The notes beneath the pieces are model-generated. The model had not been told where the DNA came from. It ran no database searches and was given only the letters and a program-made list of their open reading frames with translations. Below are positions 1 through 9,136 of a stretch of DNA of 58,244 bases, in pieces. The DNA comes from Candidatus Accumulibacter aalborgensis (lineage in GTDB: Bacteria; Pseudomonadota; Gammaproteobacteria; Burkholderiales; Rhodocyclaceae): contig NZ_FLQX01000143.1 in assembly GCF_900089955.1 (NCBI RefSeq), positions 1-58,244 of the forward strand. Reading direction: 5' to 3'. Every line of letters starts with the position of its first letter. Position 1 is the stretch's first letter. The translations under genes and the position numbers were made by a program.

Positions 1-43
1 ACAGGACAAGCGTGTCACGGCTGATGTTGCGCGAATCAGACAT
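1..43 (-). CDS. 5' end of an unidentified gene (third gene of efflux operon?)
   Basis: Only the first 14 codons are inside the window (MSDSRNISRDTLVL). An ATG at 43-41 is preceded on the minus strand by a GAAAGGG stretch at ribosome-binding distance. It lies downstream of the TolC-like and His-rich genes in the same direction. In czc/cus-type operons this place is often held by the periplasmic adaptor (CzcB) or the RND pump, but nothing in 14 residues proves that. The repeat at 74-183 sits between it and the preceding gene. Confidence 0.4.
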   Translation of the reverse strand, partial: MSDSRNISRDTLVL

Positions 44-73
44 GGTGGATGGCCCTTTCTTTCATGTGAAAGT

Positions 74-183
74 CGCGTCAGCGACTCACGAACCTCCCCT
101 CGCCCGCTCGCGGGAGAGGGGTCGGGGGTGAGGGGACGGTCATGGTTTTCATCATCTGGGGTGACTGGAATTGCCATGACCGT
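74..183. repeat. Composite palindromic repeat, copy 1 (REP/BIME-like)
   Basis: Two parts are adjacent. Part A (74-128) is GC-rich and contains a hairpin built on CCCTCGCCCGCTCGCGGGAG. Part B (136-183) has perfect 10-base terminal inverted repeats ACGGTCATGG / CCATGACCGT. The same two parts, in inverted orientation, occur at 58137-58191 (part A, 55/55 identical) and 58004-58051 (part B, 42/48 identical). Part B overlaps the last ten codons and stop of the gene at 152-730, so that C-terminus is repeat-derived. Confidence 0.9.
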
Positions 184-730
184 TCGCTTGGCGGCGCAGG
201 CGACGCGCGACCAGTCCGCCGCAGACCAGGAGCAGCGAAATCGCTGCGAAGAGCCACCAGGAGCGTTCGGTATCTTTCTCGGCGGGCGCTGCCGCCGCTC
301 CTTCTCCCACCTCCAGAGTGGCGGCGAGCAGATCGACGATTTCGCCTGCCTGAATGGTCAGCATCAGCGGGTATTTGCCGGGCTGGGTGAGGGCGGCTGC
401 GGGCAATTGATAGACCCCGTCGGCCATCGCAGCGGCAACGCCCTTGATCCCTGGCCCCTCGACTTCGATCTGCGCGCCCTGGATGGGCACGTTGTCGCTG
501 GCGCGGTCGACATAGATGAGCAGATCTCTGTCGGCGAGCACCCCGACGATTTCCAGGTCCTCGCTGCGCACCTCGAAGCGTGGCGCCAAGCGGACATCGG
601 CAGGCCTCTCGCTGGCTGCGTGGTCATGGCCTTCATGAGCGATGACCGGCGCAAACAGGGAAAACAGCGCCAGCAGAATGGCCGCAAAGCAAGGAGCGGC
701 CCCGGTCGGGATGAAGGATGGTCGGGTCAC
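152..730 (-). CDS. Periplasmic His-rich, membrane-anchored protein of a metal efflux operon
   Basis: 192 residues. A signal peptide (about residues 1-31) is followed by HEGHDH at 32-37, a likely metal-binding cluster. Next comes a domain of about 100 residues that looks like a beta-sandwich, and one C-terminal transmembrane segment (about 160-178) followed by a basic tail. The start is a GTG whose last two bases belong to the TGA stop of the upstream TolC-like gene (GTGA overlap), so the two are translationally coupled. Similar small proteins occur between outer-membrane channel and adaptor genes in czc/cus-like operons, and a metallochaperone or accessory role is inferred from that. The last codons lie inside a dispersed repeat. 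Confidence 0.7.
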   Translation of the reverse strand: MTRPSFIPTGAAPCFAAILLALFSLFAPVIAHEGHDHAASERPADVRLAPRFEVRSEDLEIVGVLADRDLLIYVDRASDNVPIQGAQIEVEGPGIKGVAAAMADGVYQLPAAALTQPGKYPLMLTIQAGEIVDLLAATLEVGEGAAAAPAEKDTERSWWLFAAISLLLVCGGLVARRLRRQANGHGNSSHPR

Positions 731-1947
731 GGAGTGATTCCTCGAGCCTGGTTCAGATTGGCCTGCGCGGCGGAGAGTCGGAAACGGCTGCGGACCAGCT
801 CGATGCGCGCCTCGGTGGTCTGCGACTGGGCGCGCAGCAGCTCGACGAGCGAGGTTTCGCCAAGCTCGAACGAGCGGCGCATCAGCGCCAGGCGCTCCAC
901 CGCCGCTTGTTCGCGCTCGACCGCCAGCGCCGCACCGAGAGCGGCCGACTCGAGCTGCGCCTCGGCTTCGCGCAGCTCGGCATCAACTTCGGCGACCAGC
1001 CGTCGATAGCGGGCTTCGGCCTCGATCAGCGTCGTGTTGGCACTGGCCATCAGGGGCGCATTGCGCACCTCGACGGCCAGCGGGATGCTGATGGCAAAAC
1101 CAATGCTGTCGCGCGGCGTGGCACCGGATACGTCGCGATCGCGGCGATACAGCAGACCGACACTCGGTGCCTCGCGGCGCGATTCCTGAGCCACTTTGAG
1201 GGCCGCGCGGGCGCGCTCGATAACCGCCTGGCCGGCGGCGATGCGGGGATCGACAGGCCGATTGTCTGCCCCGGCAAGCGGCTCCAGCGGATTATCCGGC
1301 AGGCGGTCAGTACCGGTCAGCACACGGTAGCGTTGCAGGCTGCGGACTGCTCCGAGTTGGGCGTCGGCAGCGGCTGCGCGCGCGCTGGCGGTTTCCTGCT
1401 GGGCGAGCAGCAGGTCGGAGCGGGCAATTTCCCCCACTTTGAGCCGCCTGCCGACATCCGCTTCGAGTCCCAACGCGGTTTTCAGGCGCTCTGCGGCAAT
1501 CTCGGCTTCACTCCTGGCCATGACCAGCGTCCACAGCGCTCTGCGCAGTTCACCGGCGACAGCGAGCCGTGTCGCCAGGATATCGCCTTCGTTCTCTTCG
1601 CCGTCGGCCTCGGCAAGGCTCCTGCGCGCAGCCTTTTGTCCAGGCAGCCAGAGCGGAATGGAAATGCCGATTTCGCTCTCCTGGTTACCCAGATCACTGT
1701 TCCAGCGGTCTGTCCGGTGAAAAGCGTCGATCTTCGGAGCGGCAGGAACCCAGGATTCGGCCACCGTTCGGCTGGCGGCGACTTCGTCCCGTTTCGCCTC
1801 AGCCGTTCGCCCCTGTGGGGAATTCGCCCACGCTCTCTCGAACACCTCACGCAAGGTTTCCGCCTGCGCGGGAGTTGCCGCAGCAAGCAGCAAGGTCAGG
1901 AGGGTGACCGCCAGCCCTGCCTTCACCTCAAGCGGATAACCATGCAT
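727..1947 (-). CDS. TolC-family outer membrane efflux protein (CzcC/CusC-like)
   Basis: 406 residues, the usual length for CzcC-type channels. The signal peptide ends at about AQA-29. Two repeated outer-membrane efflux domains follow, with long alpha-helical coiled stretches and the QTTEARIELVRSR pattern typical of the second repeat near the C-terminus. It would form the trimeric outer membrane and periplasmic tunnel of a tripartite RND pump. Metal as substrate is inferred from the His-rich protein encoded next and from the TTACA-N4-TGTAA palindrome 74 bases upstream of the start. There is no lipobox, so it is not a lipoprotein. Confidence 0.85.
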   Translation of the reverse strand: MHGYPLEVKAGLAVTLLTLLLAAATPAQAETLREVFERAWANSPQGRTAEAKRDEVAASRTVAESWVPAAPKIDAFHRTDRWNSDLGNQESEIGISIPLWLPGQKAARRSLAEADGEENEGDILATRLAVAGELRRALWTLVMARSEAEIAAERLKTALGLEADVGRRLKVGEIARSDLLLAQQETASARAAAADAQLGAVRSLQRYRVLTGTDRLPDNPLEPLAGADNRPVDPRIAAGQAVIERARAALKVAQESRREAPSVGLLYRRDRDVSGATPRDSIGFAISIPLAVEVRNAPLMASANTTLIEAEARYRRLVAEVDAELREAEAQLESAALGAALAVEREQAAVERLALMRRSFELGETSLVELLRAQSQTTEARIELVRSRFRLSAAQANLNQARGITP

Positions 1948-2020
1948 CGGAAGCGCCCATCGTCAATCACTGATGGGAGCGATGTTGCCGGATGCTGACC
2001 TACAGAAAGCTGACTGAAAA

Positions 2021-2036
2021 ATTACAAATCTGTAAT
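2021..2036. promoter_or_regulatory. CusR/CopR-type operator palindrome
   Basis: ATTACA-AATC-TGTAAT is a perfect inverted repeat with a four-base spacer, 74 bases upstream of the efflux channel start at 1947. Response regulators of the CusR/CopR/CzcR group bind sites of the form TTACA-N4-TGTAA. The fit of motif and neighbouring gene supports a metal-responsive operator. No regulator gene is in the window. Confidence 0.6.
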
Positions 2037-2196
2037 CTGCTTCGCTGGTCGGTGATACGGAGACAGAAGCCCAGGCGTCTAACGTCTAACGACTCCAACG
2101 CCGAGTCTGTGTCGAATTGAAGCTGCATGCGCGCAAGCCTGTGGTCACATTTGCCGACCAGCGTGACGGCTTTGCATTTCGCGCAAACGCTCTGTT

Positions 2197-3096
2197 TCAG
2201 TCAGTCGACTCTCGCGCGGTGGTATGGCGGTCCTTCAGCCAGGCGGAGAACTCGCGACCAAGTTCCGGGTGTGTTTCACCGAGGACCACACTGGCCTGCA
2301 TCAGGCCCAGCTTGCTGCCACAGTCGTAGCGGGTGCCGTGGTAGCGATACGCCAGCACCTGCTCGACCGCCAGCAGAGCGGCGATGCCATCGGTGAGCTG
2401 GATTTCACCACCCGCGCCGCGCTGTTGAATGCGAATCAGGTCGAAAACACCCGGCGTCAGGATGTAGCGGCCGGCCACGGCCAGGTTCGAGGGGGCGGCG
2501 CTGGGATGGGGCTTTTCGATCAGGCCCTTGACGTCCACCAGATCGGGGGCGATGGCCTCGCCCTTGACGATCCCGTAGCGCCCGGTCTGGCTCAGCGGCA
2601 CCTCCTGAACGGCCAGAATGCTGCACTGACGCTCGGCGAACAGTTCGGTCATCTGTTGCATGATCGGCGGCTCGCCGATCATCAGATCGTCGGCCAGCAG
2701 GACGGCAAATGCCTCGCCGTGCACCAGTCGTTCGGCACACAGCACCGCATGGCCCAGTCCGAGCGCCCGCGCCTGGCGGACATACACGCAATCCATGTCA
2801 TCCGGCTTGATCGCCCGGACCAGCGCCATCAACTCATCCTTGCCCCCGCTGGTCAGTTCAGCTTCCAGTTCGCAGGCGGTATCGAAGTGGTCTTCGATCG
2901 ATCTCTTGGTGCGCCCCGTGACGAAGATCATTTGCCGAATTCCGGCGGCATACGCCTCTTCAACCGCGTACTGAATCAGCGGTTTGTCTACTACGGCGAG
3001 CATTTCCTTGGGGCTGGCCTTGGTGGCCGGCAGGAAGCGTGTCCCCAGTCCGGCGACAGGGAAGATCGCCCTTTGGACGAGTGAGTCAGTTTTCAT
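2197..3096 (-). CDS. galU: UTP--glucose-1-phosphate uridylyltransferase
   Basis: 299 residues, the normal GalU length. The N-terminal nucleotide-binding signature FPVAGLGTRFLPATKASPKE starts at about residue 12, followed by the KPLIQYAVEEA segment. The rest of the nucleotidyltransferase fold, including LADDLMIG and GLIEKP, is intact. It makes UDP-glucose from UTP and glucose-1-phosphate in the cytoplasm, a precursor for exopolysaccharide and lipopolysaccharide, which fits the large EPS locus 13 kb away. It stands alone between the efflux operon and the divergent tmRNA gene. Confidence 0.95.
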   Translation of the reverse strand: MKTDSLVQRAIFPVAGLGTRFLPATKASPKEMLAVVDKPLIQYAVEEAYAAGIRQMIFVTGRTKRSIEDHFDTACELEAELTSGGKDELMALVRAIKPDDMDCVYVRQARALGLGHAVLCAERLVHGEAFAVLLADDLMIGEPPIMQQMTELFAERQCSILAVQEVPLSQTGRYGIVKGEAIAPDLVDVKGLIEKPHPSAAPSNLAVAGRYILTPGVFDLIRIQQRGAGGEIQLTDGIAALLAVEQVLAYRYHGTRYDCGSKLGLMQASVVLGETHPELGREFSAWLKDRHTTARESTD

Positions 3097-3131
3097 GGGT
3101 GACCATTCTAGCCTGATGGGCCACTCTATGC

Positions 3132-3160
3132 TTGAGTTCCGCAGCCAAGTGGCCCATAAT
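3132..3160 (+). promoter_or_regulatory. Sigma-70 promoter of the tmRNA gene
   Basis: TTGAGT (3132-3137) and CATAAT (3155-3160) are separated by exactly 17 bases. Predicted transcription start is near 3167, about ten bases before the first hairpin of the permuted tmRNA precursor, which supports the RNA call. Confidence 0.75.
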
Positions 3161-3167
3161 CGTTTTC

Positions 3168-3396
3168 ATAGTCGTAATTCCGGCAAACCGGAAGCGTTCT
3201 GGACGCGGGTTCGATTCCCGCCACCTCCACCACTGAGGGGGTGTACTGGTTTCGACAGGGTGACAGAAGGCGCGCAGGCGGCTCGAGAGGCGACGGACGT
3301 AATCCGCGCAAATCTGTAAACGCCAACGATGAGCGTTTCGCACTGGCCGCTTAGGCCTGCTGAGGACGTAGCCGTCCAATAAACAGAATGGCTATC
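3168..3396 (+). ncRNA. ssrA: Permuted (two-piece) transfer-messenger RNA precursor
   Basis: The 3' part of the tRNA-like domain comes first. A hairpin TTCCGG-CAAA-CCGGAA lies at 3178-3193, the T arm GCGGG-TTCGATT-CCCGC at 3205-3221, the acceptor strand CACCTCC at 3222-3228 and an encoded ACCA at 3229-3232. A spacer of only four bases (CTGA) follows. Then comes the 5' acceptor strand GGGGGTG at 3237-3243, which pairs over all seven positions (one G-U), with the conserved TGGTTTCGAC element after it. The tag reading frame lies at 3322-3354. CAGAA (3264-3268) can pair with TTCTG (3197-3201) as the start of helix P2. Mature RNA should be an acceptor piece ending at 3232 and a coding piece starting at 3237. 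The 3' boundary is approximate. Confidence 0.92.
3322..3354 (+). other. tmRNA proteolysis-tag reading frame
   Basis: The frame reads ANDERFALAA then TAG, starting at the probable resume codon GCC (3322-3324). With the alanine carried by tmRNA the added tag would be AANDERFALAA, ending in the LAA degron recognised by ClpXP and ClpAP. This tag form is typical of betaproteobacteria. Confidence 0.93.
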
Positions 3397-3418
3397 GGCG
3401 GGGGCTTCGGCCCCCGCC
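3397..3418 (+). terminator. Strong UUCG hairpin, probable two-way terminator
   Basis: A nine-base-pair perfect stem GGCGGGGGC / GCCCCCGCC is closed by a TTCG tetraloop. It lies between the tmRNA coding piece and the convergent end of the TerB-like operon at 3454. There is no long T run on either side, so it may act as a processing or stability element as much as an intrinsic terminator. Confidence 0.7.
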
Positions 3419-3453
3419 GTCATGTCCACGGCAGCGATGGCTTTTTGCCCCCT

Positions 3454-3906
3454 TCAGCCCAACTCGCGCGCCACCACCGCGACCGAGCGAGCGTCCGGAA
3501 GTCTGGCGAGTTGCGCCAGCATGTAGTCCTTGACCTGGGCCAGCAACTCGTCAGTTCGCGTCGCTGTCATCCCGATCTCTGCGGCGACGGCCCGGACCGC
3601 GGCCAACTCTTCGGCAACCAGTTCGCCGTCGGCATAGGCGACCATCAGGCAGGTGGCGACTACCAGGTCGCGTTGCGATGGTTGCCGGAAGGCACCGGCG
3701 GGAGCGACGTTCTGCGTTTCGGTCTGCAGCGAGTCGAAGTCTGGCCAGTCACCGGCACCGTTGCGGCAAGCTTCGTAGAATTGACGGATAAGGGCGACTT
3801 CTTCGGCGCTTCCGGCACCATCGACATGCGCGATGCGCAGCAACAGTTGCGTGGCGGCGACCGTCTGGTCGGCATCGAGAGAGACGTCGGTGAATTGGGA
3901 GAACAT
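3454..3906 (-). CDS. TerB-like protein
   Basis: 150 residues, all helical in appearance, with the acidic pattern LLLRIAHVDGAGSAEEVALI at residues about 21-40 and a second copy-like segment CLMVAYADGELVAEELAAV at about 86-104. Such paired 'DG' helices are typical of the TerB (tellurite resistance B / DjlA N-terminal) fold, often a metal-dependent, membrane-associated adaptor. The ATG at 3906 has AAGGAG eight bases upstream, better than longer in-frame starts. It is the last gene of the eight-gene operon, ten bases after the AAA+ gene. TerB proteins occur in many envelope-stress contexts, so the name does not imply tellurite resistance here. Confidence 0.75.
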   Translation of the reverse strand: MFSQFTDVSLDADQTVAATQLLLRIAHVDGAGSAEEVALIRQFYEACRNGAGDWPDFDSLQTETQNVAPAGAFRQPSQRDLVVATCLMVAYADGELVAEELAAVRAVAAEIGMTATRTDELLAQVKDYMLAQLARLPDARSVAVVARELG

Positions 3907-3916
3907 GGCAGCTCCT

Positions 3917-5758
3917 TCAAAGGTTGATCTGGCGCCGGCACTCGGCGAGTCGGGTCTGGACTTCCTGGGCCGATAGCGATCGGAAGCGTTGCGGCAGCAG
4001 TGAGCGTCGCGAGGTCTCCGAAACAGCGAGCATCTCCATATAGCGGACCATCGTGATCTCCTGTGGCGGCATGAAATCGTCAATCGCCCGCGCCAGCACG
4101 GCGGCAGTCACCGCTGTCCGCTCGCGTTGCGCAAATTCGGCGGCGAGTAGCGCCACGGCTTCGAGGTCGGCGTTGGAATAGCCGGTCAGCGCTTCACAGG
4201 CTTTCTCCAGCGCCTGGTCAGCGAGATCGAGCGCCACTTCGTAGCGCATGAAGATGGCGTCTACGACGGCGGCGCGTTCAGCAGCCGTTTCGGCGTAGAA
4301 GAACGGAATTTTTCGGTCGAGACGTCCTGGGCGCTTGATGTCGGTATCCAGCCTGTCGGGCCGGTTGGTCATCACGATGAACAGCACCTGGCCGCGGTTC
4401 TCGGGGTCGGACATGAACTCCTTGAGGCGCGCGACGACCCGCGACCCGGTGCCGCCGTCGGAATCACTGCCGCCGAAACTGCGGTCGCCCTCGTCGATGA
4501 CCAGCGCAATCGGCCCCATGGCCTTGATCGTTGCCAGCACACGTTCGAGGTTGGCCTCGGTCGAGCCGACCCACTTGGAGCGAAAGTTCTTCAGCGCGAC
4601 GCCGGACAGGCCCGCCTCCTTGAGGAAAGCCTTGATGACGAAGGTCTTGCCGGCGCCCATCGGCCCGACGGCCAGGAGGCCCATCGGTGCCCGCCCGCGG
4701 TCATCACTGCGGATGAGCTGGGCAATTTCGAGCAGTTCGCGCTTGATGTGCTCGTTGCCGCCGACGCTGTCGAGCCCATGGCGCGGCTCGATGAACTCGA
4801 TCAAACCGGCGCATTCCTTCTCGATCAACTCGCGCTTGCGCTGGCGGACGACGGCCATCATTTCGCCGGCCGGATCGTCGGCTTCGGGAAGCGCGCGCGT
4901 CGGGTCGACGAGTTGCTGAATCTCGTTCGGCGTCATGCCGGCGGTAATCGCGGCCAGCCTTTGTGCCCGCTCGGCCGCATTCGGGCTGCCCTGCAGCAAT
5001 TCGGCGATCAGGCTTCGCCGTTGTGTCTCGTTGAGGCCCTGCGGGGACTCGCTGGCGACGATGCTGGCCAACTGGATCAGGCGCAGCCCGGCGGTCTGGG
5101 CGGCCAGCAGATCGGCCTCGCTGACCGGCATGGCGGGCGCGTAATGGCGGATCGCCGAGCGGCGCGCTTCGCTGTCCGGCATCGGCAGTTCGACAGCCAC
5201 GATGCGCGGATGCGTCAACAGAGCCGGGCAGATGTCGGCCAGTGACTCGCTGACCAGGATGACGACGTTGTCGCGATTGGCAAACTCCTCGTCAAGCGAC
5301 CAGCGGTGGAGCGCGGTGAAGGCGCCGCGTTCGTCCAGCGAGAGGAAATGCGGCTCGGCGGCCGGAAAAATGGTCCCCGCGTAGGGAATCAGGAGGGCGC
5401 TCGATCGCTGCTCGAGCATCTGCCGTTCGAGCGACTCGAAGATTCCGGCCAGTCCCTTGCCTTCCAGGTGACGATACAGATCGGCCTTGCCCTGCGGGCT
5501 GCTCCCCTGTACGACGCGGACGCCGCGATCGACGCTCAGCTCGAAGATCCGCTGCTTGTGGTCCTTGAGCAGCACATCGCTCAGGAAAGGCAAGAGCGTG
5601 TAGTAGCGGTCGCCGACCTGGTAGCGATCGAAAACGTTGCGGTAGAGGACGAAGACCGACGCTTCGCCGGCCAGATACTTCTGGCGCACGGTTTCCGCCC
5701 AGGCGGGTAGCGACGGACGGGTGCGCGCATCGTTTGCCATAGTTCCGGTGCTGGTCAT
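3917..5758 (-). CDS. AAA+ ATPase of the PspA/TerB operon
   Basis: 613 residues. The C-terminal half is a classical AAA+ module: Walker A GPMGAGKT (365-372), pore-loop-like [14 protein letters not shown] (about 394-407), Walker B ALVIDEGD (418-425), sensor-1 Asn in TNRPDRL (464-470) and arginine fingers in RPGRLDR (476-482). The N-terminal 300 residues resemble a second AAA+-like fold but have no Walker A that I can see. The architecture resembles membrane-protein or complex-remodelling ATPases of the FtsH/Vps4/CDC48 group, without a protease domain. A start seven codons later (MANDARTR) is possible. It sits between PspA and TerB, so PspA/IM30 assemblies are an attractive substrate, by inference only. 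Confidence 0.8.
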   Translation of the reverse strand: MTSTGTMANDARTRPSLPAWAETVRQKYLAGEASVFVLYRNVFDRYQVGDRYYTLLPFLSDVLLKDHKQRIFELSVDRGVRVVQGSSPQGKADLYRHLEGKGLAGIFESLERQMLEQRSSALLIPYAGTIFPAAEPHFLSLDERGAFTALHRWSLDEEFANRDNVVILVSESLADICPALLTHPRIVAVELPMPDSEARRSAIRHYAPAMPVSEADLLAAQTAGLRLIQLASIVASESPQGLNETQRRSLIAELLQGSPNAAERAQRLAAITAGMTPNEIQQLVDPTRALPEADDPAGEMMAVVRQRKRELIEKECAGLIEFIEPRHGLDSVGGNEHIKRELLEIAQLIRSDDRGRAPMGLLAVGPMGAGKTFVIKAFLKEAGLSGVALKNFRSKWVGSTEANLERVLATIKAMGPIALVIDEGDRSFGGSDSDGGTGSRVVARLKEFMSDPENRGQVLFIVMTNRPDRLDTDIKRPGRLDRKIPFFYAETAAERAAVVDAIFMRYEVALDLADQALEKACEALTGYSNADLEAVALLAAEFAQRERTAVTAAVLARAIDDFMPPQEITMVRYMEMLAVSETSRRSLLPQRFRSLSAQEVQTRLAECRRQINL

Positions 5759-5773
5759 GGGATTGCGCCGCGC

Positions 5774-6484
5774 CTACATCGACTTGCCGGCGGCATCCGC
5801 CTGCGTGGCTCTGGCGCGCTTCATTTCGTCAAGCTGCTGGCGTGCGGTCACCGCGCCGCTGCTCTGTCGCAGTTTGGCGAGCTTGACATCGAGGTCCGAG
5901 TCGCGCAGCTCGGAGCCCATTTTGGCTTCCGCGACCGTCGTCTTGATGTGTTCGCGGACGTTATCGAGCGCCCGGACCTCGGCATCGACCGACAAGCCAT
6001 CGAGCTGATTCTGGATCTTGAGGCGTGCTTGCGCGCTGAGCATCTGGGCCAGCATGCGATCCTTCTCGTCCTTGAGCTTCTGGATCTCGGACTTGACCTG
6101 CATCAGTGAGTCCTTCGCTTCCTGTGCGTCGTCCCGTGCCTGCTCCATGTCCTGCTCCAGTGTCTTGATGCTCGCATCGAGCGAGTTCTTCTTCTGGATC
6201 AGGACGATCCCGAGGTCGTCCTGGCCGGTTGCCAGCGCCGTGTTGAGGTCGGCGGTGACCGCTGCGAGTTCTCCGCGCTGGCTTTCGAGGCGTGCCGAAA
6301 TGTCTTCGCGCCGGCGCATGATCGCCGCCGTTGCGCTCTTCAGCTTGCCGTATTTTTCGATCATCGAGTCGATCGCGTTCTGGTAGGCGATTTCGGGATG
6401 TCGTTTTTCGACGTCAGTGATCCACAGCGAGACGAAGCCCGACCAGAGGTTGGAAAGACGCCCCAGAAAATTGATGTCAGCCAT
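5774..6484 (-). CDS. PspA/IM30 (ESCRT-III-like) family protein
   Basis: 236 residues from the ATG at 6484, which has AAAGGA in good position; a longer reading (to 6520) lacks one. An N-terminal amphipathic helix (GRLSNLWSGFVSLWI, about 7-21) would bind membrane. Long coiled-coil helices follow over residues 30-190, with the SLMQVKSEIQKLKDEKDRM stretch, then a shorter helical tail. The family polymerises on stressed or leaky inner membranes. There is no pspBC or pspF nearby. Instead it is set between a membrane protein and an AAA+ ATPase, in an operon with an ABC importer, so this is a non-classical PspA context. Confidence 0.8.
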   Translation of the reverse strand: MADINFLGRLSNLWSGFVSLWITDVEKRHPEIAYQNAIDSMIEKYGKLKSATAAIMRRREDISARLESQRGELAAVTADLNTALATGQDDLGIVLIQKKNSLDASIKTLEQDMEQARDDAQEAKDSLMQVKSEIQKLKDEKDRMLAQMLSAQARLKIQNQLDGLSVDAEVRALDNVREHIKTTVAEAKMGSELRDSDLDVKLAKLRQSSGAVTARQQLDEMKRARATQADAAGKSM

Positions 6485-6587
6485 CGCCTTGTTCCTTTCG
6501 TAAGCCGGTGCTCCGGCCAAACATGAGTGACCTTCCGACGTCGATCATTGATCGCCTGTCGTCATCAGTCGTTGCAAAAAATCGCGA

Positions 6588-7463
6588 TCAGCCCTTGCCG
6601 GCGCCGGCGACCGCTACCAGGCGCCGGGCACCGCTGGTGGTCGACGGCATGGCTACGCCGGGCAGGACATCGGCCAGACCGCTGGCCAGATCAGCCTCGA
6701 TGTCTTCCTGCAGGCGCAGCTTGCCGACGGCTTCTTCAAGCCGGTTGCCCACGTCTTCCGAGGCCGGCAAGGTCATGATCGTCTGGTAGATTTCGTCAAG
6801 CTGGTCGGGCATCGAGAGCATCGCCGCCTCGAGCGCGCGGCGGCGGCTCTGCATCCGGTTATGGCGCTCGATCAGCGCGGCGTAGTCGGTGCGCGCTTTC
6901 TGGAGCTGCCGGATATCGGTTCCCGGGCGTGGCGCAGCGAGTTCTTTGACAATCCCGGCCAGCTTGGCATCGACTTCCCGCAGGTTGATCGAGTCCACCC
7001 GGTCATCGATCACCAGAGCTGACAGCCAGAGGCCAAGATACTCCACCGTCGCGTCGTCGAGTTGTTCGACGTCCCGGTGGGCCAGGCGCGAAAGACCCGT
7101 TTCCGCGCGCTGGTAGAGCGCGCCGACACGTTCCAGCATCCGTTGATAGGTGCGCAGCCGCATTGAAAACCCTTCGCGCTTGGCTGCACGCTTCTGGAGT
7201 TCCGCGATGAGTTGCTCGCGTGATGCCTGGCGTGCCTTGGCTCGCCAGAGGCGGTCGACCTTCTCGCGAAACGTCGGTAGTGACGGGATATGCAGGGCGG
7301 CGAGCACCTCGCCGGCGGCGAAGGCGATCAAGGGCACGGCGCCGACGCCGAAGCCAAAGGGAATGGACAGCAGCGCAGCCGCAGCCAGGGAGCCGAGAAA
7401 GGCATAAAGATTCGCCTGACTGGTCAGGACTTCCTTGACGTAGGGCGGCTTTCCTTCGGGCAT
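6588..7463 (-). CDS. Membrane protein with long helical cytoplasmic domain, unknown function
   Basis: 291 residues from the ATG at 7463, two bases after the stop of the ABC ATPase. Two hydrophobic helices near the N-terminus (about 20-57, GSLAAAALLSIPFGFGVGAV and the following segment) form a hairpin in the membrane. The rest is charged and helical with probable coiled coils (residues 65-110 and 180-250). I do not recognise a named family. Its place directly between the ABC importer genes and pspA suggests it links the transporter to the PspA scaffold, as an inference. Confidence 0.65.
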   Translation of the reverse strand: MPEGKPPYVKEVLTSQANLYAFLGSLAAAALLSIPFGFGVGAVPLIAFAAGEVLAALHIPSLPTFREKVDRLWRAKARQASREQLIAELQKRAAKREGFSMRLRTYQRMLERVGALYQRAETGLSRLAHRDVEQLDDATVEYLGLWLSALVIDDRVDSINLREVDAKLAGIVKELAAPRPGTDIRQLQKARTDYAALIERHNRMQSRRRALEAAMLSMPDQLDEIYQTIMTLPASEDVGNRLEEAVGKLRLQEDIEADLASGLADVLPGVAMPSTTSGARRLVAVAGAGKG

Positions 7464-7465
7464 GG

Positions 7466-8319
<854 letters not shown>

Positions 8320-8323
<4 letters not shown>

Positions 8324-9117
8324 TGCTCGGTCTCCCACGGATAGAGGCGGCGTTTGAGCCAGAGCATCGACTGATAGGTCGCCAGCGCCAGCGCAATGAT
8401 GACCATGATGCCGGCAAAGACCTGATCCCAGGCGCTGAAGCGACGTGCGTTCTGGATCAACTGGCCAAGCCCTTCGCGCGCATTGACGTATTCGGCGACC
8501 GTGATGTAGGTCCACATGACCGAGAAGGCGACGATGACGGCGTCCGCGATGCGCGGCATGGCCATCGGCACCACCGCGCTGCGAATGCATTCCCAAGGCG
8601 TGGCGCCGAGGTCGCGGGCGCCGATCCAGTAGCTCTGCGGGACGGCCTGAATCGCGTCGCGGACCATCGGAATCAGGTAGACGACTGCGCCAATGAACAG
8701 GAAGGCGATCTTCATCGCTTCGCCAATGCCCATCCACATCACCAGAATCGGCAACAGAGCGACCACCGGCGCCGAGCGGAAGGGATCGACGAGTGGCGAA
8801 AGCGCGGCATTGACCTGGGGTGCAGCACCCATCACGATGCCGATCGGAATGCCGACCACGATCACCAGCAGGCCGGCCACGAGCAGCCGTCCAACCGACC
8901 ACAAGGTCGCTGTCAGCAGCATGCTCTGGCCGTCGTTCCAGGCCAGGTAGCCAAACGCCGAAATGACGTGCCACGGCGCCGGCAGCTTCGTCGGACTGAC
9001 CAGCCCGGAGCCCGCGACGGCACTCCACAGCAGGAGCAGTGCGAGTACCGCACCGACGCCGAGGAGCCGGCGCTGGCGGGCGCCGGGTGCCACGTAGGGG
9101 TTCCAGAATTCGGTCAT
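8320..9117 (-). CDS. ABC importer permease (BPD_transp_1 / SsuC-like)
   Basis: 265 residues with six or so membrane helices and the EAA-type loop around ARDLGATPWECIRSAVVPMA (about residues 170-189) that docks with the ATPase. It matches the single-permease arrangement of sulfonate/nitrate/taurine importers, where a homodimer forms the channel. The gene starts 20 bases after the stop of the SBP-OmpA gene and overlaps the ATPase gene. The N-terminal segment MTEFWNPYVAPGARQRR is cytoplasmic. Confidence 0.9.
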
Positions 9118-9136
9118 TGGCCAGTCGACTCCCCCG

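Noticed and set aside
718-1998. Long open frame on the plus strand opposite the TolC-like gene
   Set aside because: Its product is Gln/Arg/His-rich with no fold or signal, and the minus-strand frame is a clear TolC-family protein. It is a high-GC mirror frame.
3176-3232. A tRNA gene, from the T arm and encoded CCA
   Set aside because: There is no D arm or anticodon arm in front of it, and the 5' acceptor strand that pairs with it lies downstream, followed by a tmRNA tag frame. It is the acceptor piece of a permuted tmRNA.
3454-3906. A tellurite-resistance operon, from the TerB-like gene
   Set aside because: No terA, terC, terD or terE is nearby. The neighbours are PspA, AAA+ and ABC genes.
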